Below, one piece after another: positions 7,255-13,408 of a stretch of 13,408 nucleotides of DNA. This stretch comes from an uncultured Chloroflexota bacterium (GTDB lineage Bacteria > Chloroflexota > Limnocylindria > Limnocylindrales > CSP1-4), in assembly GCA_903930745.1 (NCBI GenBank), contig CAIYZX010000037.1, positions 1 to 13,408 on the forward strand, written 5' to 3'. The position numbers and the translations under genes were made by a program. Each line of letters opens with the position of its first letter. Position 1 is the stretch's first letter. The notes below the pieces were generated by a model, which worked only from the letters and a program-made list of their open reading frames with translations, searched no databases and was not told where the DNA came from.

Positions 7255-8912
7255 GAGGCCGCTCCTTCGCCCGCCTCGGGCTGCTGCGCCGGCCGGGGTG
7301 CCGCGGGGGCGGCGGCCAGCTCGATGGCCCGGCGGACCGCCGCGGCCTTGTGCTCGGTCTCCATGAACTCGGCGTCCGGATTGGACTTGGCCACGATGCC
7401 GGCGCCCGTGTGGACGTGCGCGAGGCCGTCCTTCATGACGGCGCTGCGGATGGTGATCGCCGTGTCCAGGTTGCCGTCGTACCCAAGGTAGCCCACCGCG
7501 CCACCGTAGAGCCCTCGACGCTCCCCCTCCGCCGCCGCGATGAGCTGCATCGCGCGGATCTTGGGGGCACCGGACAGGGTGCCGGCGGGGAACACGGACC
7601 GGAGCGCGTCCAGTGCGTCCAGGTCACCGCGGAGCCTGGCCTCCACGTGGCTCACGAGATGGAGCACGTGGCTGTACCGCTCCACCTCCATGTACTGGCT
7701 GGTGGTCACGGTGCCGGGCTTGGCCACGCGGCCCAGGTCGTTGCGGCCAAGGTCCACGAGCATGACGTGCTCGGCGCGCTCCTTGGGATCGGCGCGGAGC
7801 TCGGCCGCCAGGCGGTCGTCGTCGGCGGGGGTCTGGCCACGGGGCCTCGTGCCCGCGATGGGGTGGGTGCTCATGCGGTCGCCCACCACCTGGACCAGGA
7901 GCTCCGGGCTGGCGCCCACCACCTCGAAGGACGGGGTGCGGTGGAAGAACAGGTACGGGCTGGGGTTGACGCGACGGAGGGCGCGGTAGAGGCCGATGCC
8001 ATCCACCTTGCCGCCGTCCTGGGCGTCCGGGATCTCGAAGGTCTGGCGGCGCGCGAGGACCACCTGGATCCCCTCGCCCGCGGCGATGGCGTCCTTGGCG
8101 CCCTCCACGGCCCGGACGTAGCGGTCACGGTCCAGGCTCGTGTCGATGGGGGCGATGCTCCTTGGGCCGGACGGGGCCGATGCGCCGGCGGCGCCCGAAG
8201 CGCCCTGAGTGCCCGAGGCGCCCGAGCCGTCAGCGGACGGGCGGCGGAACGAGGCGGCCAGCTCCGCCTTGGACGGGCGGGCGGTCTGCTCCAGGGCCTC
8301 GAAGATGGCCCGCTCCGCGATCCGGTAGCGGCCCTCGAGGTCCGGAGCCTCCGTGTGCAGGCTGGCGATCGCGCTCAGCTGGTGGGTGAGATGGTCAAAG
8401 ACGATGACGAGGTCCGTCTCGATGAAGCTGGCCATCGGCACGCCCACCGGGTCACGGTCGGGGAGCGGCACGGACGGCTCGAAGGTGGAGATGGCGTCGT
8501 ACGCCAGGGCGCCCACGGCACCGCCGGTGAAGCGGGGCATGCCGTCCAGCGGCACCACGCGGCGGCGCGGGATGAAGGTGCGCAGCGCGGTGAGCGGGTC
8601 CGCGGCCGCCACGGTGGTGACGGGCAGGTCCGGCGCGTACTCGGTCACGCCCACGGGCCGGCTGGTGACGTGGGCCACGCCGTCACGCACCTCCAGCATC
8701 CGCCGGGGACCGATGCCAAGGAACGAGTAGCGCCCCAGGCGCTCGCCGCCCTCCACGGACTCCAGCAGGTAGGCGGGCGTGACGCCGTCGTCAAGGCGCA
8801 GGAAGGCGCCGATGGGGGTCTCGAGATCGGCCGTGCGCGTGGCGCGCAGGAGGATGGTGTCGGCGGTTCCGGCGAGACGCCTGGTCTCGATGAGGCTGAG
8901 CGGATCGTGCAT
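7251..8912 (-). CDS. trpE: Anthranilate synthase component I
   Basis: TrpE turns chorismate plus ammonia into anthranilate. I chose the ATG at 8912 (MHDPLSL): the longer frame would begin at a GTG at 8993 that lies inside the T-box sequence. The resulting 553-residue protein shows the N-terminal LLESVEGGE (49-57) and NPSPY (316-320), the regions that bind inhibitory tryptophan in characterised enzymes. The chorismate-binding core has GTRPRG (354-359), LVDLGRNDLGRV (385-396), AGTLSGAPKIRAM (443-455) and GAGIVAKS (503-510). An Ala/Gly/Ser-rich insert at about 226-250 joins the two halves and the C-terminus ends in a Pro/Ala tail. AAGGGA lies 10 nt ahead of the ATG as a possible ribosome-binding site. 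First gene of the operon; its stop overlaps trpG. Confidence 0.96.
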   Translation of the reverse strand: MHDPLSLIETRRLAGTADTILLRATRTADLETPIGAFLRLDDGVTPAYLLESVEGGERLGRYSFLGIGPRRMLEVRDGVAHVTSRPVGVTEYAPDLPVTTVAAADPLTALRTFIPRRRVVPLDGMPRFTGGAVGALAYDAISTFEPSVPLPDRDPVGVPMASFIETDLVIVFDHLTHQLSAIASLHTEAPDLEGRYRIAERAIFEALEQTARPSKAELAASFRRPSADGSGASGTQGASGAAGASAPSGPRSIAPIDTSLDRDRYVRAVEGAKDAIAAGEGIQVVLARRQTFEIPDAQDGGKVDGIGLYRALRRVNPSPYLFFHRTPSFEVVGASPELLVQVVGDRMSTHPIAGTRPRGQTPADDDRLAAELRADPKERAEHVMLVDLGRNDLGRVAKPGTVTTSQYMEVERYSHVLHLVSHVEARLRGDLDALDALRSVFPAGTLSGAPKIRAMQLIAAAEGERRGLYGGAVGYLGYDGNLDTAITIRSAVMKDGLAHVHTGAGIVAKSNPDAEFMETEHKAAAVRRAIELAAAPAAPRPAQQPEAGEGAAS

Positions 8913-8965
8913 GGGGCGGAGGTCCCTTGAGAATCGAAAACGACCTTGATCGTCCTCTGGGACGA
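8910..8965 (-). promoter_or_regulatory. T-box expression platform: competing hairpin and possible ribosome-site sequestrator
   Basis: CGUCCC (8959-8964) is the 3' arm of the antiterminator: it pairs with GGG and GCG flanking the T-box bulge. Two alternatives compete for it. One is a local hairpin UCGUCC-CAGA-GGACGA (8950-8965). It is not directly followed by a U-run; the nearest is UCGUUUU about 8 nt on, so it is a poor terminator. The other pairs GUCCC (8959-8963) with GGGAC (8922-8926), which covers most of AAGGGA (8923-8928) in front of the trpE ATG. With uncharged tRNA bound, the antiterminator would hold CGUCCC and free this site. I infer translational control, but premature termination cannot be excluded. 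Confidence 0.55.
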
Positions 8966-9266
8966 AAGGCCGTTGGTCCTTCCGCGGTGCCACCCACGTT
9001 CGGCATCGCTGCCGCTCTCGTGACCAACGGATCCGGCGTCCCGGCGGTCACCCTGCCGGTGGATCGATTGGCGCTGCCCTGTATCGCTGGCGCTCTGCGC
9101 CGGAGCCTACTTGGCGTCCGCTCCGGCCCTGGCTGCTCGCCCTGGCCGTCGCCCCGCGTTTGGTCCGGTGGCTCCCGGGTCCATTCGCCGCCGCCGCCAT
9201 CCCGGCTCACACCAGCCGCCGGGTCTCTGAGATGGCACCTGACGGGTACTCGTCCCGATCAAAGCC
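8950..9266 (-). promoter_or_regulatory. T-box riboswitch, tRNA-Trp specific (specifier UGG), leader of trpE
   Basis: Read on the minus strand, Stem I starts with GGCU (9263-9266) pairing with AGCC (9170-9173), and CGGG (9254-9257) with CCCG (9176-9179), with a UUGAU kink-turn-like bulge between. The specifier loop has AGUA (9247-9250) opposite GAA followed by UGG at 9181-9183. The distal hairpin is CCCGGC/GCCGGG (9218-9223 with 9201-9206), with a GGUGUGA-type loop and an AGAGA bulge. A small Stem III is CGGCA-GCGA-UGCCG (9001-9014). The T-box proper, GTGGGTGGCACCGCG, is at 8983-8997. Its bulge UGGC (8989-8992) would pair with GCCA at a tRNA 3' end, that is discriminator G73, usual for bacterial tRNA-Trp. 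Codon and discriminator agree, so the element should sense uncharged tRNA-Trp. The 9015-9169 part holds Stem II and linkers that I did not resolve. Confidence 0.93.
8970..9030 (-). repeat. Perfect 9-bp inverted repeat spanning the T-box antiterminator region
   Basis: CCGUUGGUC (9022-9030) is perfectly complementary to GACCAACGG (8970-8978). The helix would enclose Stem III and the 5' half of the antiterminator, and its 3' arm lies in the antiterminator loop. It crosses the antiterminator pairing, so it is either a pseudoknot or an alternative conformation. Confidence 0.6.
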
Positions 9267-9287
9267 TTGTCTTCAGTTGTGGGCGGC

Positions 9288-9317
9288 AGGATATGGGCGC
9301 GGAGCGCAGACCGTCAA
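9288..9317 (-). promoter_or_regulatory. Sigma-70-type promoter of the trp operon
   Basis: TTGACG (9312-9317) and TATCCT (9288-9293) are separated by 18 nt, with transcription expected to begin near A9280, about 14 nt before Stem I of the T-box. It lies just downstream of the stop codon of the SGNH gene on the same strand, so the operon need not depend on read-through from that gene. The stretch 8913-9352 holds no protein gene: it is this promoter plus the trp leader. Confidence 0.6.
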
Positions 9318-9352
9318 ACGTGCCTCGTCCGGGCGCCCCTGGAACGGGGACG

Positions 9353-10138
9353 TCACGGGGCCAGGCCCGTCGCCTGTGCCGCGATCTCCTGCAGCTGCCG
9401 GGCGACGACCTCGTCAAGGCCTGCCGTCTCGCCCAGGCCCACCGGTGACCGGCCCGTGATGTCCGCGTACAGGACGCAGGCCACCAGGTACGTGCCCGCC
9501 AGCGCCGGGTGTGACCCGTCGTCCTGCCAGAGCACCAGCCCAGGCGCCTGGGTGAGCGCCTGCTGCCAGGCGTCGCCGGCGCGGATCACGGTCGCCTGGG
9601 TCGCGGTGCCCATCGCGTCATACCCGGCATCGATCTGCACCTGCATCCGAGCGTAGTCCAGGCCCATCTCCGGCCACCCGTCACGATGTGCCCAGGTCTG
9701 GAGGAAGAGCGGGATGGCGCCGGCCGCCCGCACGGACGAGACGAGCGAGGCGGCCGCGGGGATGGAGTGCTGCTGCAGCTCCATCGCGGAGGCAGGAGCC
9801 ATGCTCTGCTCCTGCAGCACCACGTCCGTCCACTGGCTCCCGTGCAACGCGGCGTCCACGTCCGCGCTCTTGGCGAGGTCCTCCAGGTAGCCGCCCCCCG
9901 GGGCCACCATGCCCACCTCCACCGGGCCGCCGCCGCTGCGGACGAGCGCGGCGAAGACCTCCGGCAGCTCGTTCACGTACGTGTAGCTGTTGCCAAGGAA
10001 GAGGACACGCAGACATGGTGTGTTGAACGCGAGCGCACAGCCGGTCCCGTGCCGGAGCACGGCCCAGCCGCCCAGGCCCACCGCAACCATGATCGCGACC
10101 AGGGCGAGCACCCCGGTCACGGACCCCCGTCTGCGCAT
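9353..10138 (-). CDS. SGNH/GDSL-like hydrolase with N-terminal membrane anchor or signal
   Basis: The 261-residue protein begins with Arg residues then a hydrophobic stretch (about 7-28), a signal anchor or signal peptide, so the rest is probably outside the cell. Block I is FLGNSYT, with the likely nucleophile Ser51. A Gly-rich APGGGY follows at 79-84, VVLQEQS at 106-112 occupies the place of the GxND block, and DGSHPALAG (207-215) gives the Asp207/His210 pair. LQEQS in place of GxND, together with the GNSYT block, recalls the DUF4886-type subgroup rather than classical lipases. Substrate unknown: an ester or acetyl group on a polysaccharide is a reasonable guess only. No Shine-Dalgarno precedes the ATG, but TACCGT sits 6 nt upstream, as in a leaderless transcript. 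It is followed directly by the trp promoter. Confidence 0.8.
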   Translation of the reverse strand: MRRRGSVTGVLALVAIMVAVGLGGWAVLRHGTGCALAFNTPCLRVLFLGNSYTYVNELPEVFAALVRSGGGPVEVGMVAPGGGYLEDLAKSADVDAALHGSQWTDVVLQEQSMAPASAMELQQHSIPAAASLVSSVRAAGAIPLFLQTWAHRDGWPEMGLDYARMQVQIDAGYDAMGTATQATVIRAGDAWQQALTQAPGLVLWQDDGSHPALAGTYLVACVLYADITGRSPVGLGETAGLDEVVARQLQEIAAQATGLAP

Positions 10139-10144
10139 GGGCGC

Positions 10145-10150
10145 ACGGTA
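10145..10150 (-). promoter_or_regulatory. Possible -10 element (TACCGT) of a leaderless transcript for the SGNH gene
   Basis: TACCGT fits the TAnnnT pattern and lies exactly 6 nt before the ATG at 10138, which would place transcription start at or next to the start codon. No convincing -35 hexamer or ribosome-binding site was found. The same spacing occurs at the ABC gene. Confidence 0.35.
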
Positions 10151-10253
10151 CGCCCAGGCGCGCGGGGCGTGGGATCACCCGGGCGAGGGGTTGGAGGGGA
10201 GGCGGGTGGCGCACGCAGGTGGCAGTCGAGCTGCCGCGCATCGGCTGCCGAGG

Positions 10254-10339
10254 TGGCGGAGCGGGTGAGATTCGAACTCACGAGGCTTGCGCCCGGCGGT
10301 TTTCAAGACCGCTGCCATCAACCACTCGGCCACCGCTCC
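10254..10339 (-). tRNA. tRNA-Ser(UGA)
   Basis: The minus-strand sequence folds as a class II tRNA. Acceptor arm GGAGCGG (10333-10339) pairs with CCGCTCC (10258-10264), then discriminator G and an encoded CCA (10254-10256). The D-arm has GGCCGAGTGGTT. The anticodon stem GCGGT/ACCGC holds the loop CTTGAAA, giving anticodon TGA, which reads UCN serine codons. A long variable arm follows (CGGGC..GCCTCG), and the T-arm GTGAG-TTCGAAT-CTCAC is canonical. The long variable arm and G73 are the serine identity marks. It sits between two protein genes of opposite strand and shows no U-rich terminator downstream. Confidence 0.97.
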
Positions 10340-10346
10340 ACGGCCG

Positions 10347-10355
10347 AGGATAGCA
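10347..10355 (-). promoter_or_regulatory. Possible extended -10 promoter for tRNA-Ser
   Basis: TGCTATCCT combines a TGn extension with the same TATCCT -10 hexamer seen at the trp promoter. It ends 7 nt before the mature tRNA 5' end, so the primary transcript would need little or no 5' trimming. No -35 match was seen, which an extended -10 can tolerate. Confidence 0.4.
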
Positions 10356-10422
10356 AGATGGGCGAGTCGCCCCGCTCGCGGCCCGGCCGGTGGCCCCGGA
10401 GGGGTCCCTCGGCGATCCCCGG

Positions 10423-10428
10423 TACAGT
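10423..10428 (+). promoter_or_regulatory. Possible -10 element (TACAGT) of a leaderless transcript for the ABC gene
   Basis: TACAGT lies 6 nt before the GTG at 10435. With transcription starting 6-7 nt after a -10 box, the message would begin at the start codon. There is no Shine-Dalgarno at usual spacing; GGAGGGG is more than 30 nt away. This decides my choice of start for the gene. Confidence 0.4.
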
Positions 10429-10434
10429 GCGCGG

Positions 10435-11172
10435 GTGATCACCGCGCCCTACGCCGCCCGTCCCCTCGCAGACGGCCACCTCATCGATCTCCGGGATGTC
10501 GTCAAGGACTACCACACGGAGGCAGGCCCGTTCCGCGCGCTCAAGGAGGTCAGCCTCCAGGTGGACGCGGGCGAGTTCATCGCCGTCGTTGGCCGCTCCG
10601 GCAGCGGCAAGTCCACGCTGATGAACATGATCACGGGCATTGACCGGCCCACCGCGGGCTCGCTCGTGGTTGGCGGCACGGACCTCACGCGGCTCAACGA
10701 GAGCCGGATCGCGGAGTGGCGCGGCCGCACCATCGGCGTGATCTTCCAGTTCTTCCAGCTCCTCCCCACGCTCAACGTGGTGGAGAACGTGATGCTGCCG
10801 ATGGACTTCGCGGGGCTCTGGACGCCGCGCGAGCGCCACGAGCGGGCGATGCACCTCCTCGAGCTCGTGGGCATGGTGGACCAGGCGCGCAAGCTCCCCG
10901 CGGCCACGTCCGGCGGCCAGCAGCAGCGCACCGCCATCGCGCGCAGCCTCGCCTGCGACCCGCCGATCATCGTGGCGGACGAGCCCACCGGCAACCTGGA
11001 CGAGGTCACGGCCGAAGAGGTCTTCGAGCTGTTCGAGTCCCTGGTGGAGGGTGGCCGGACCATCGTGATGGTCACGCACGACCACGAGCTCGCCCTGCGC
11101 ACGCGCCGCACGGTCCACATGGTGGACGGGCGGGTCAGCGACGGGACGCTGGACGCGGCCGTCCGCGCGTAG
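10435..11172 (+). CDS. ABC transporter ATP-binding protein, LolD/MacB/FtsE-like
   Basis: The 245-residue ATPase has a complete nucleotide-binding domain. Numbering from GTG 10435: Walker A GRSGSGKST (53-61), Q-loop Gln105 in IFQFFQLLP, signature TSGGQQQR (158-165; the usual leading Leu is Thr), Walker B IIVADEPT with Asp182 and catalytic Glu183, D-loop GNLD, and switch His215 in VTHD. The GNLD and FQFFQLLPTLNVVENV sequences are typical of the group that powers MacB/LolCDE/FtsX-type mechanotransmission permeases, so export or extraction of lipoproteins, peptides or drugs is likely. A GTG at 10390 would add 15 residues, but I prefer 10435 because of the TACAGT box and because homologous domains begin near LIDLRDVVK. 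No permease is adjacent: the next gene is convergent 3 bp away. Peripheral inner-membrane location expected. Confidence 0.9.
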   Translation: MITAPYAARPLADGHLIDLRDVVKDYHTEAGPFRALKEVSLQVDAGEFIAVVGRSGSGKSTLMNMITGIDRPTAGSLVVGGTDLTRLNESRIAEWRGRTIGVIFQFFQLLPTLNVVENVMLPMDFAGLWTPRERHERAMHLLELVGMVDQARKLPAATSGGQQQRTAIARSLACDPPIIVADEPTGNLDEVTAEEVFELFESLVEGGRTIVMVTHDHELALRTRRTVHMVDGRVSDGTLDAAVRA

Positions 11173-11175
11173 GCG

Positions 11176-13408
11176 CTACTCCCCGGCGACGGCGCCGGTC
11201 TGCGAGGGCGCGAGCGCGCGCCGCACCGTGGCCGCCAGGTCATCCGCCGTGAACGGCTTGGCGAGGAAGGGCGTCCCGGACGGCAGCATGCCCCCGCCGA
11301 ACACCATGTCGCGCGGATAGCCGGACATGAACAGCACCCGCAGCCCCGGGCGCAGCTCCCGGAGCCGGTCCGCAAGCTCGCGACCGCTCATCGCGGGCAT
11401 CACCACGTCCGTGAGCGCGAGCTCGAAGGGCGTCCCCATCTCGGCAAGCTCCACCGCGCCAAGCGGCCCATCGGCCTCCAGCACGGTGTGGCCCATCGCG
11501 CGAAGCGTCCGCGCGGTCACCACCCGCACCGCAGGCTGATCCTCCACGAGCAGGATCACCGCGGGACGCATCGTGATGGCGGGAGCCATGTCGGTCGTCG
11601 GCGAGTGCACGGGCACGCCCTCCGCGCGGGGCAGGAAGACGGAGAAGGTGGATCCCTCGCCGGGAGAGCTCGTGGCGCTCACGAAGCCACCACTCTGCGC
11701 GATCGCGCCCTCCACGGATGAGAGATTGAGCCCGGTGCCCGGGCGCCGGCGGCCGATCGGCGAGAAGAACGGCTCGAAGACGTGGGCCAGAACATCCGCC
11801 TCCAGTCCGGGCCCCGTGTCACGCACCGCGACGCGGACGTAGGTGCCGGGGGCGCCGTGATCGCCCAGCCTCCGGTCTCCGGCGGCCACCTCCTCCGTCG
11901 CGAGGTCGATCGCCACCCGCCCGCCCTCGGGCATGAGGTCACGGGCATTGACCACGAGGTTGACGATGACCTGCTCCAGCTGGGCACGGTCCGTGCGAAC
12001 CGGCAGCAGGCTGCCGTCGGCGTTCAGCAGGACATCAACCCCCTCGGCGACCACGCCCCGCAACATGGGCAGGACGTTGACCACCACCTCGGTGACGTCC
12101 ACCACCACGGGACGCAGCACCTGCCGACGTCCGAATGCCAGCAGCTGGCGCGTGATCTGCGCGGCCTTGCGGCCCGCCTCCTGGATCCCGGCGATGTCGT
12201 CCATGCGGGGGTCGTCCGCCGGCGTCTCCGAGGCGAGGAAGCCCGCGAACCCGTTGATCGCCGCAAGCAGGTTGTTGAACTCGTGCGCCAGCCCGCCGGC
12301 CAGGCGACCCACGGCCTCGGACCGCTGGGCGCTCTCGAGACGCGCCCTGGCCTCCGCCTGCTCGGTCACGTCCGAGACGGTTCCGCGCACGCCGGTGACG
12401 GCACCCGCGGCATCGCAGACCGCCTCGCCGCGGGCGATGACAGCCCGGCGGGTGCCGTCCGGCCGGACCAGCTCCAGGTCCAGCTCGTAGGGCACACCAT
12501 CGGCGACGGTGGCCGCGAAGGCCGCCACCAGCCTCTCGTACGACGCGGGCGCGAAGAAGCGCTGCAGGCCCGTGAGCGGCGGCACGGGCCCTCCAACCTC
12601 CACGCCGTAGATGCGGTAGATCTCGTCAGACCAGGTGGCCACCGCGTCGGCAGAGTCCCACCGCCAGCTGCCGGTGCGCGCCATACGCTGGGCCTCGGCA
12701 AGCTCCCGCCGGCTCTCCTCCATGCGCCGCTGGGCCACGCGCTCGTCCGTGACGTCCATGACGAAGCCGCGCCAGCGCTGCTCAGCGGCGCCCTGGTCAA
12801 TGTCCGGCTGGGACGCCACGCGGATGATGCGCCACTCGCCCCGCACCTGGATGCGCGCCTCCGCGAGGAATGGAGTGCCGGCCGCATGGGCGGCGCGGTT
12901 GGCCGCGATGAACCCGGCCAGGTCATCCGGGTGGATGCGGCCCAGGATGTTCGCCGGGTCGGCGATCACATCGGCTGGGTCCATGTCCAGGATCTCGCCG
13001 GCTCGCCGGCTCGCGTAGTCGAACCAGGCGTCGCCGCTCTCGTGCGTGTACGTGGTGTAGACGCCGAACGGCAGGCGTTCCACGAGGCGCTCGAAGCGGG
13101 CGTGGCTCCGGCGGAGGTCGTCCTCGACCTGGCGTCTCGCCGTGATGTCCAGGAAGGTGGTGACGACGGCGTCCGGCCGCGGCGCACCGATGCGAGCGAC
13201 GGGCTCCGCGTCCACGGAGATCCAGGTGAGCGTGCCGTCCGGCTTGTGGACGCCCATCACCACGTCCCGGCACGGCCGGCCGGTGGCGAGCGTGACCATG
13301 GCGGGGTGCGTTTCGCCGGGGAACGGCGAGCCGTCCTCGTGGATGGCCGCCCACCGGGGATCCATGGAGGTCCGCCCGGACATCTGGTCCGCGGTCAGGC
13401 CAAGGATC
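11176..13408 (-). CDS. Multi-PAS hybrid sensor histidine kinase with C-terminal receiver (N-terminus outside window)
   Basis: The frame stays open to the right edge (ILGLTADQ precedes the ATG at 13383), so the N-terminus is missing. Numbering from that Met: end of a PAS domain with PAC (to about 85), a second PAS (about 95-215), a third (about 230-345), then a HisKA dimerisation domain with phospho-acceptor His367 in LAHEFNN. The HATPase domain has N-box Asn475/Asn479 (NLVVNARD), DTGPG (522-526) and a G2 box reading GTGLNLS where GTGLGLS is usual. A receiver domain (about 609-726) has acidic Glu614/Asp615, phospho-acceptor Asp659, Ser687 and Lys709. No membrane segment is visible, so it may be soluble. 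It would pass phosphate from His367 to its own Asp659 and then to an unseen partner. It is convergent with the ABC gene. Confidence 0.92.
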   Translation of the reverse strand, partial: ILGLTADQMSGRTSMDPRWAAIHEDGSPFPGETHPAMVTLATGRPCRDVVMGVHKPDGTLTWISVDAEPVARIGAPRPDAVVTTFLDITARRQVEDDLRRSHARFERLVERLPFGVYTTYTHESGDAWFDYASRRAGEILDMDPADVIADPANILGRIHPDDLAGFIAANRAAHAAGTPFLAEARIQVRGEWRIIRVASQPDIDQGAAEQRWRGFVMDVTDERVAQRRMEESRRELAEAQRMARTGSWRWDSADAVATWSDEIYRIYGVEVGGPVPPLTGLQRFFAPASYERLVAAFAATVADGVPYELDLELVRPDGTRRAVIARGEAVCDAAGAVTGVRGTVSDVTEQAEARARLESAQRSEAVGRLAGGLAHEFNNLLAAINGFAGFLASETPADDPRMDDIAGIQEAGRKAAQITRQLLAFGRRQVLRPVVVDVTEVVVNVLPMLRGVVAEGVDVLLNADGSLLPVRTDRAQLEQVIVNLVVNARDLMPEGGRVAIDLATEEVAAGDRRLGDHGAPGTYVRVAVRDTGPGLEADVLAHVFEPFFSPIGRRRPGTGLNLSSVEGAIAQSGGFVSATSSPGEGSTFSVFLPRAEGVPVHSPTTDMAPAITMRPAVILLVEDQPAVRVVTARTLRAMGHTVLEADGPLGAVELAEMGTPFELALTDVVMPAMSGRELADRLRELRPGLRVLFMSGYPRDMVFGGGMLPSGTPFLAKPFTADDLAATVRRALAPSQTGAVAGE

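Noticed and set aside
8913..8993. Extension of trpE to a GTG at 8993 (27 extra residues)
   Set aside because: This stretch is the T-box antiterminator and expression platform; the added residues do not resemble TrpE, while the ATG at 8912 gives the usual N-terminus.
9326..9352. CGTCC..GGACG / CCCC..GGGG inverted repeat after the SGNH stop as a terminator
   Set aside because: The two pairings exclude each other in part and no U-run follows; support is too weak to call it.
9160..9656. Short plus-strand frames across the trp leader and SGNH 3' end
   Set aside because: They run through structured riboswitch sequence and the antisense of the SGNH gene, with no motif or start signal.
10216..10240. 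GGCAG-CTCGA-CTGCC hairpin downstream of tRNA-Ser as a terminator
   Set aside because: Five base pairs without a U-run in a high-GC genome; not separable from chance.
10390..10434. GTG at 10390 as start of the ABC gene
   Set aside because: It would put the TACAGT box inside the coding region and add 15 residues before the domain with no ribosome-binding site; still possible.

Overview
This window is about 70% GC and densely coded, with GTG starts, 4-nt gene overlaps, few Shine-Dalgarno sequences and many Ala/Gly/Pro linkers. A T-box leader in front of a tryptophan operon, on this background, suggests a Chloroflexota lineage (perhaps the Limnocylindria/Ellin6529 type) or, second choice, an actinobacterium-like Gram-positive. 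This is an inference from style and gene content; no marker gene settles it.

Layout, left to right. (1) Positions 1-897, plus strand: the C-terminal part of a multi-pass membrane protein with a proline-rich tail. (2) Positions 920-9317, minus strand: a complete tryptophan biosynthesis unit, read right to left. A promoter (9288-9317) drives a leader of about 370 nt containing a T-box riboswitch with a UGG (Trp) specifier. Then come trpE, trpG, trpD, a single 954-codon gene fusing trpC, trpF and trpB, and trpA. Each structural gene overlaps the next by exactly 4 nt. A SIR2-family deacylase follows trpA by 59 bp and is probably co-transcribed. (3) Positions 9353-10138, minus: a membrane-anchored or exported SGNH/GDSL-like hydrolase. 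(4) Positions 10254-10339, minus: tRNA-Ser(UGA). (5) Positions 10435-11172, plus: a LolD/MacB-type ABC ATPase with no permease beside it. (6) Positions 11176-13408, minus: a multi-PAS hybrid histidine kinase with a C-terminal receiver, running off the right edge.

How it works together: TrpE/TrpG make anthranilate from chorismate and glutamine. TrpD adds phosphoribosyl. The TrpF and TrpC domains of the fusion isomerise the product and close the indole ring. TrpA releases indole to the TrpB domain, which condenses it with serine. Control is layered. Uncharged tRNA-Trp is read by the T-box (specifier UGG, acceptor-pairing UGGC). TrpE keeps the residues associated with feedback inhibition by tryptophan.

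The most notable items are the TrpC-TrpF-TrpB trifunctional fusion and the T-box. In the T-box, a CGUCCC segment of the antiterminator can alternatively pair with the purine-rich stretch just ahead of the trpE start codon, which suggests control of translation. A perfect 9-bp helix crossing the antiterminator adds a possible extra switch. No mobile element, CRISPR array or phage gene was seen.
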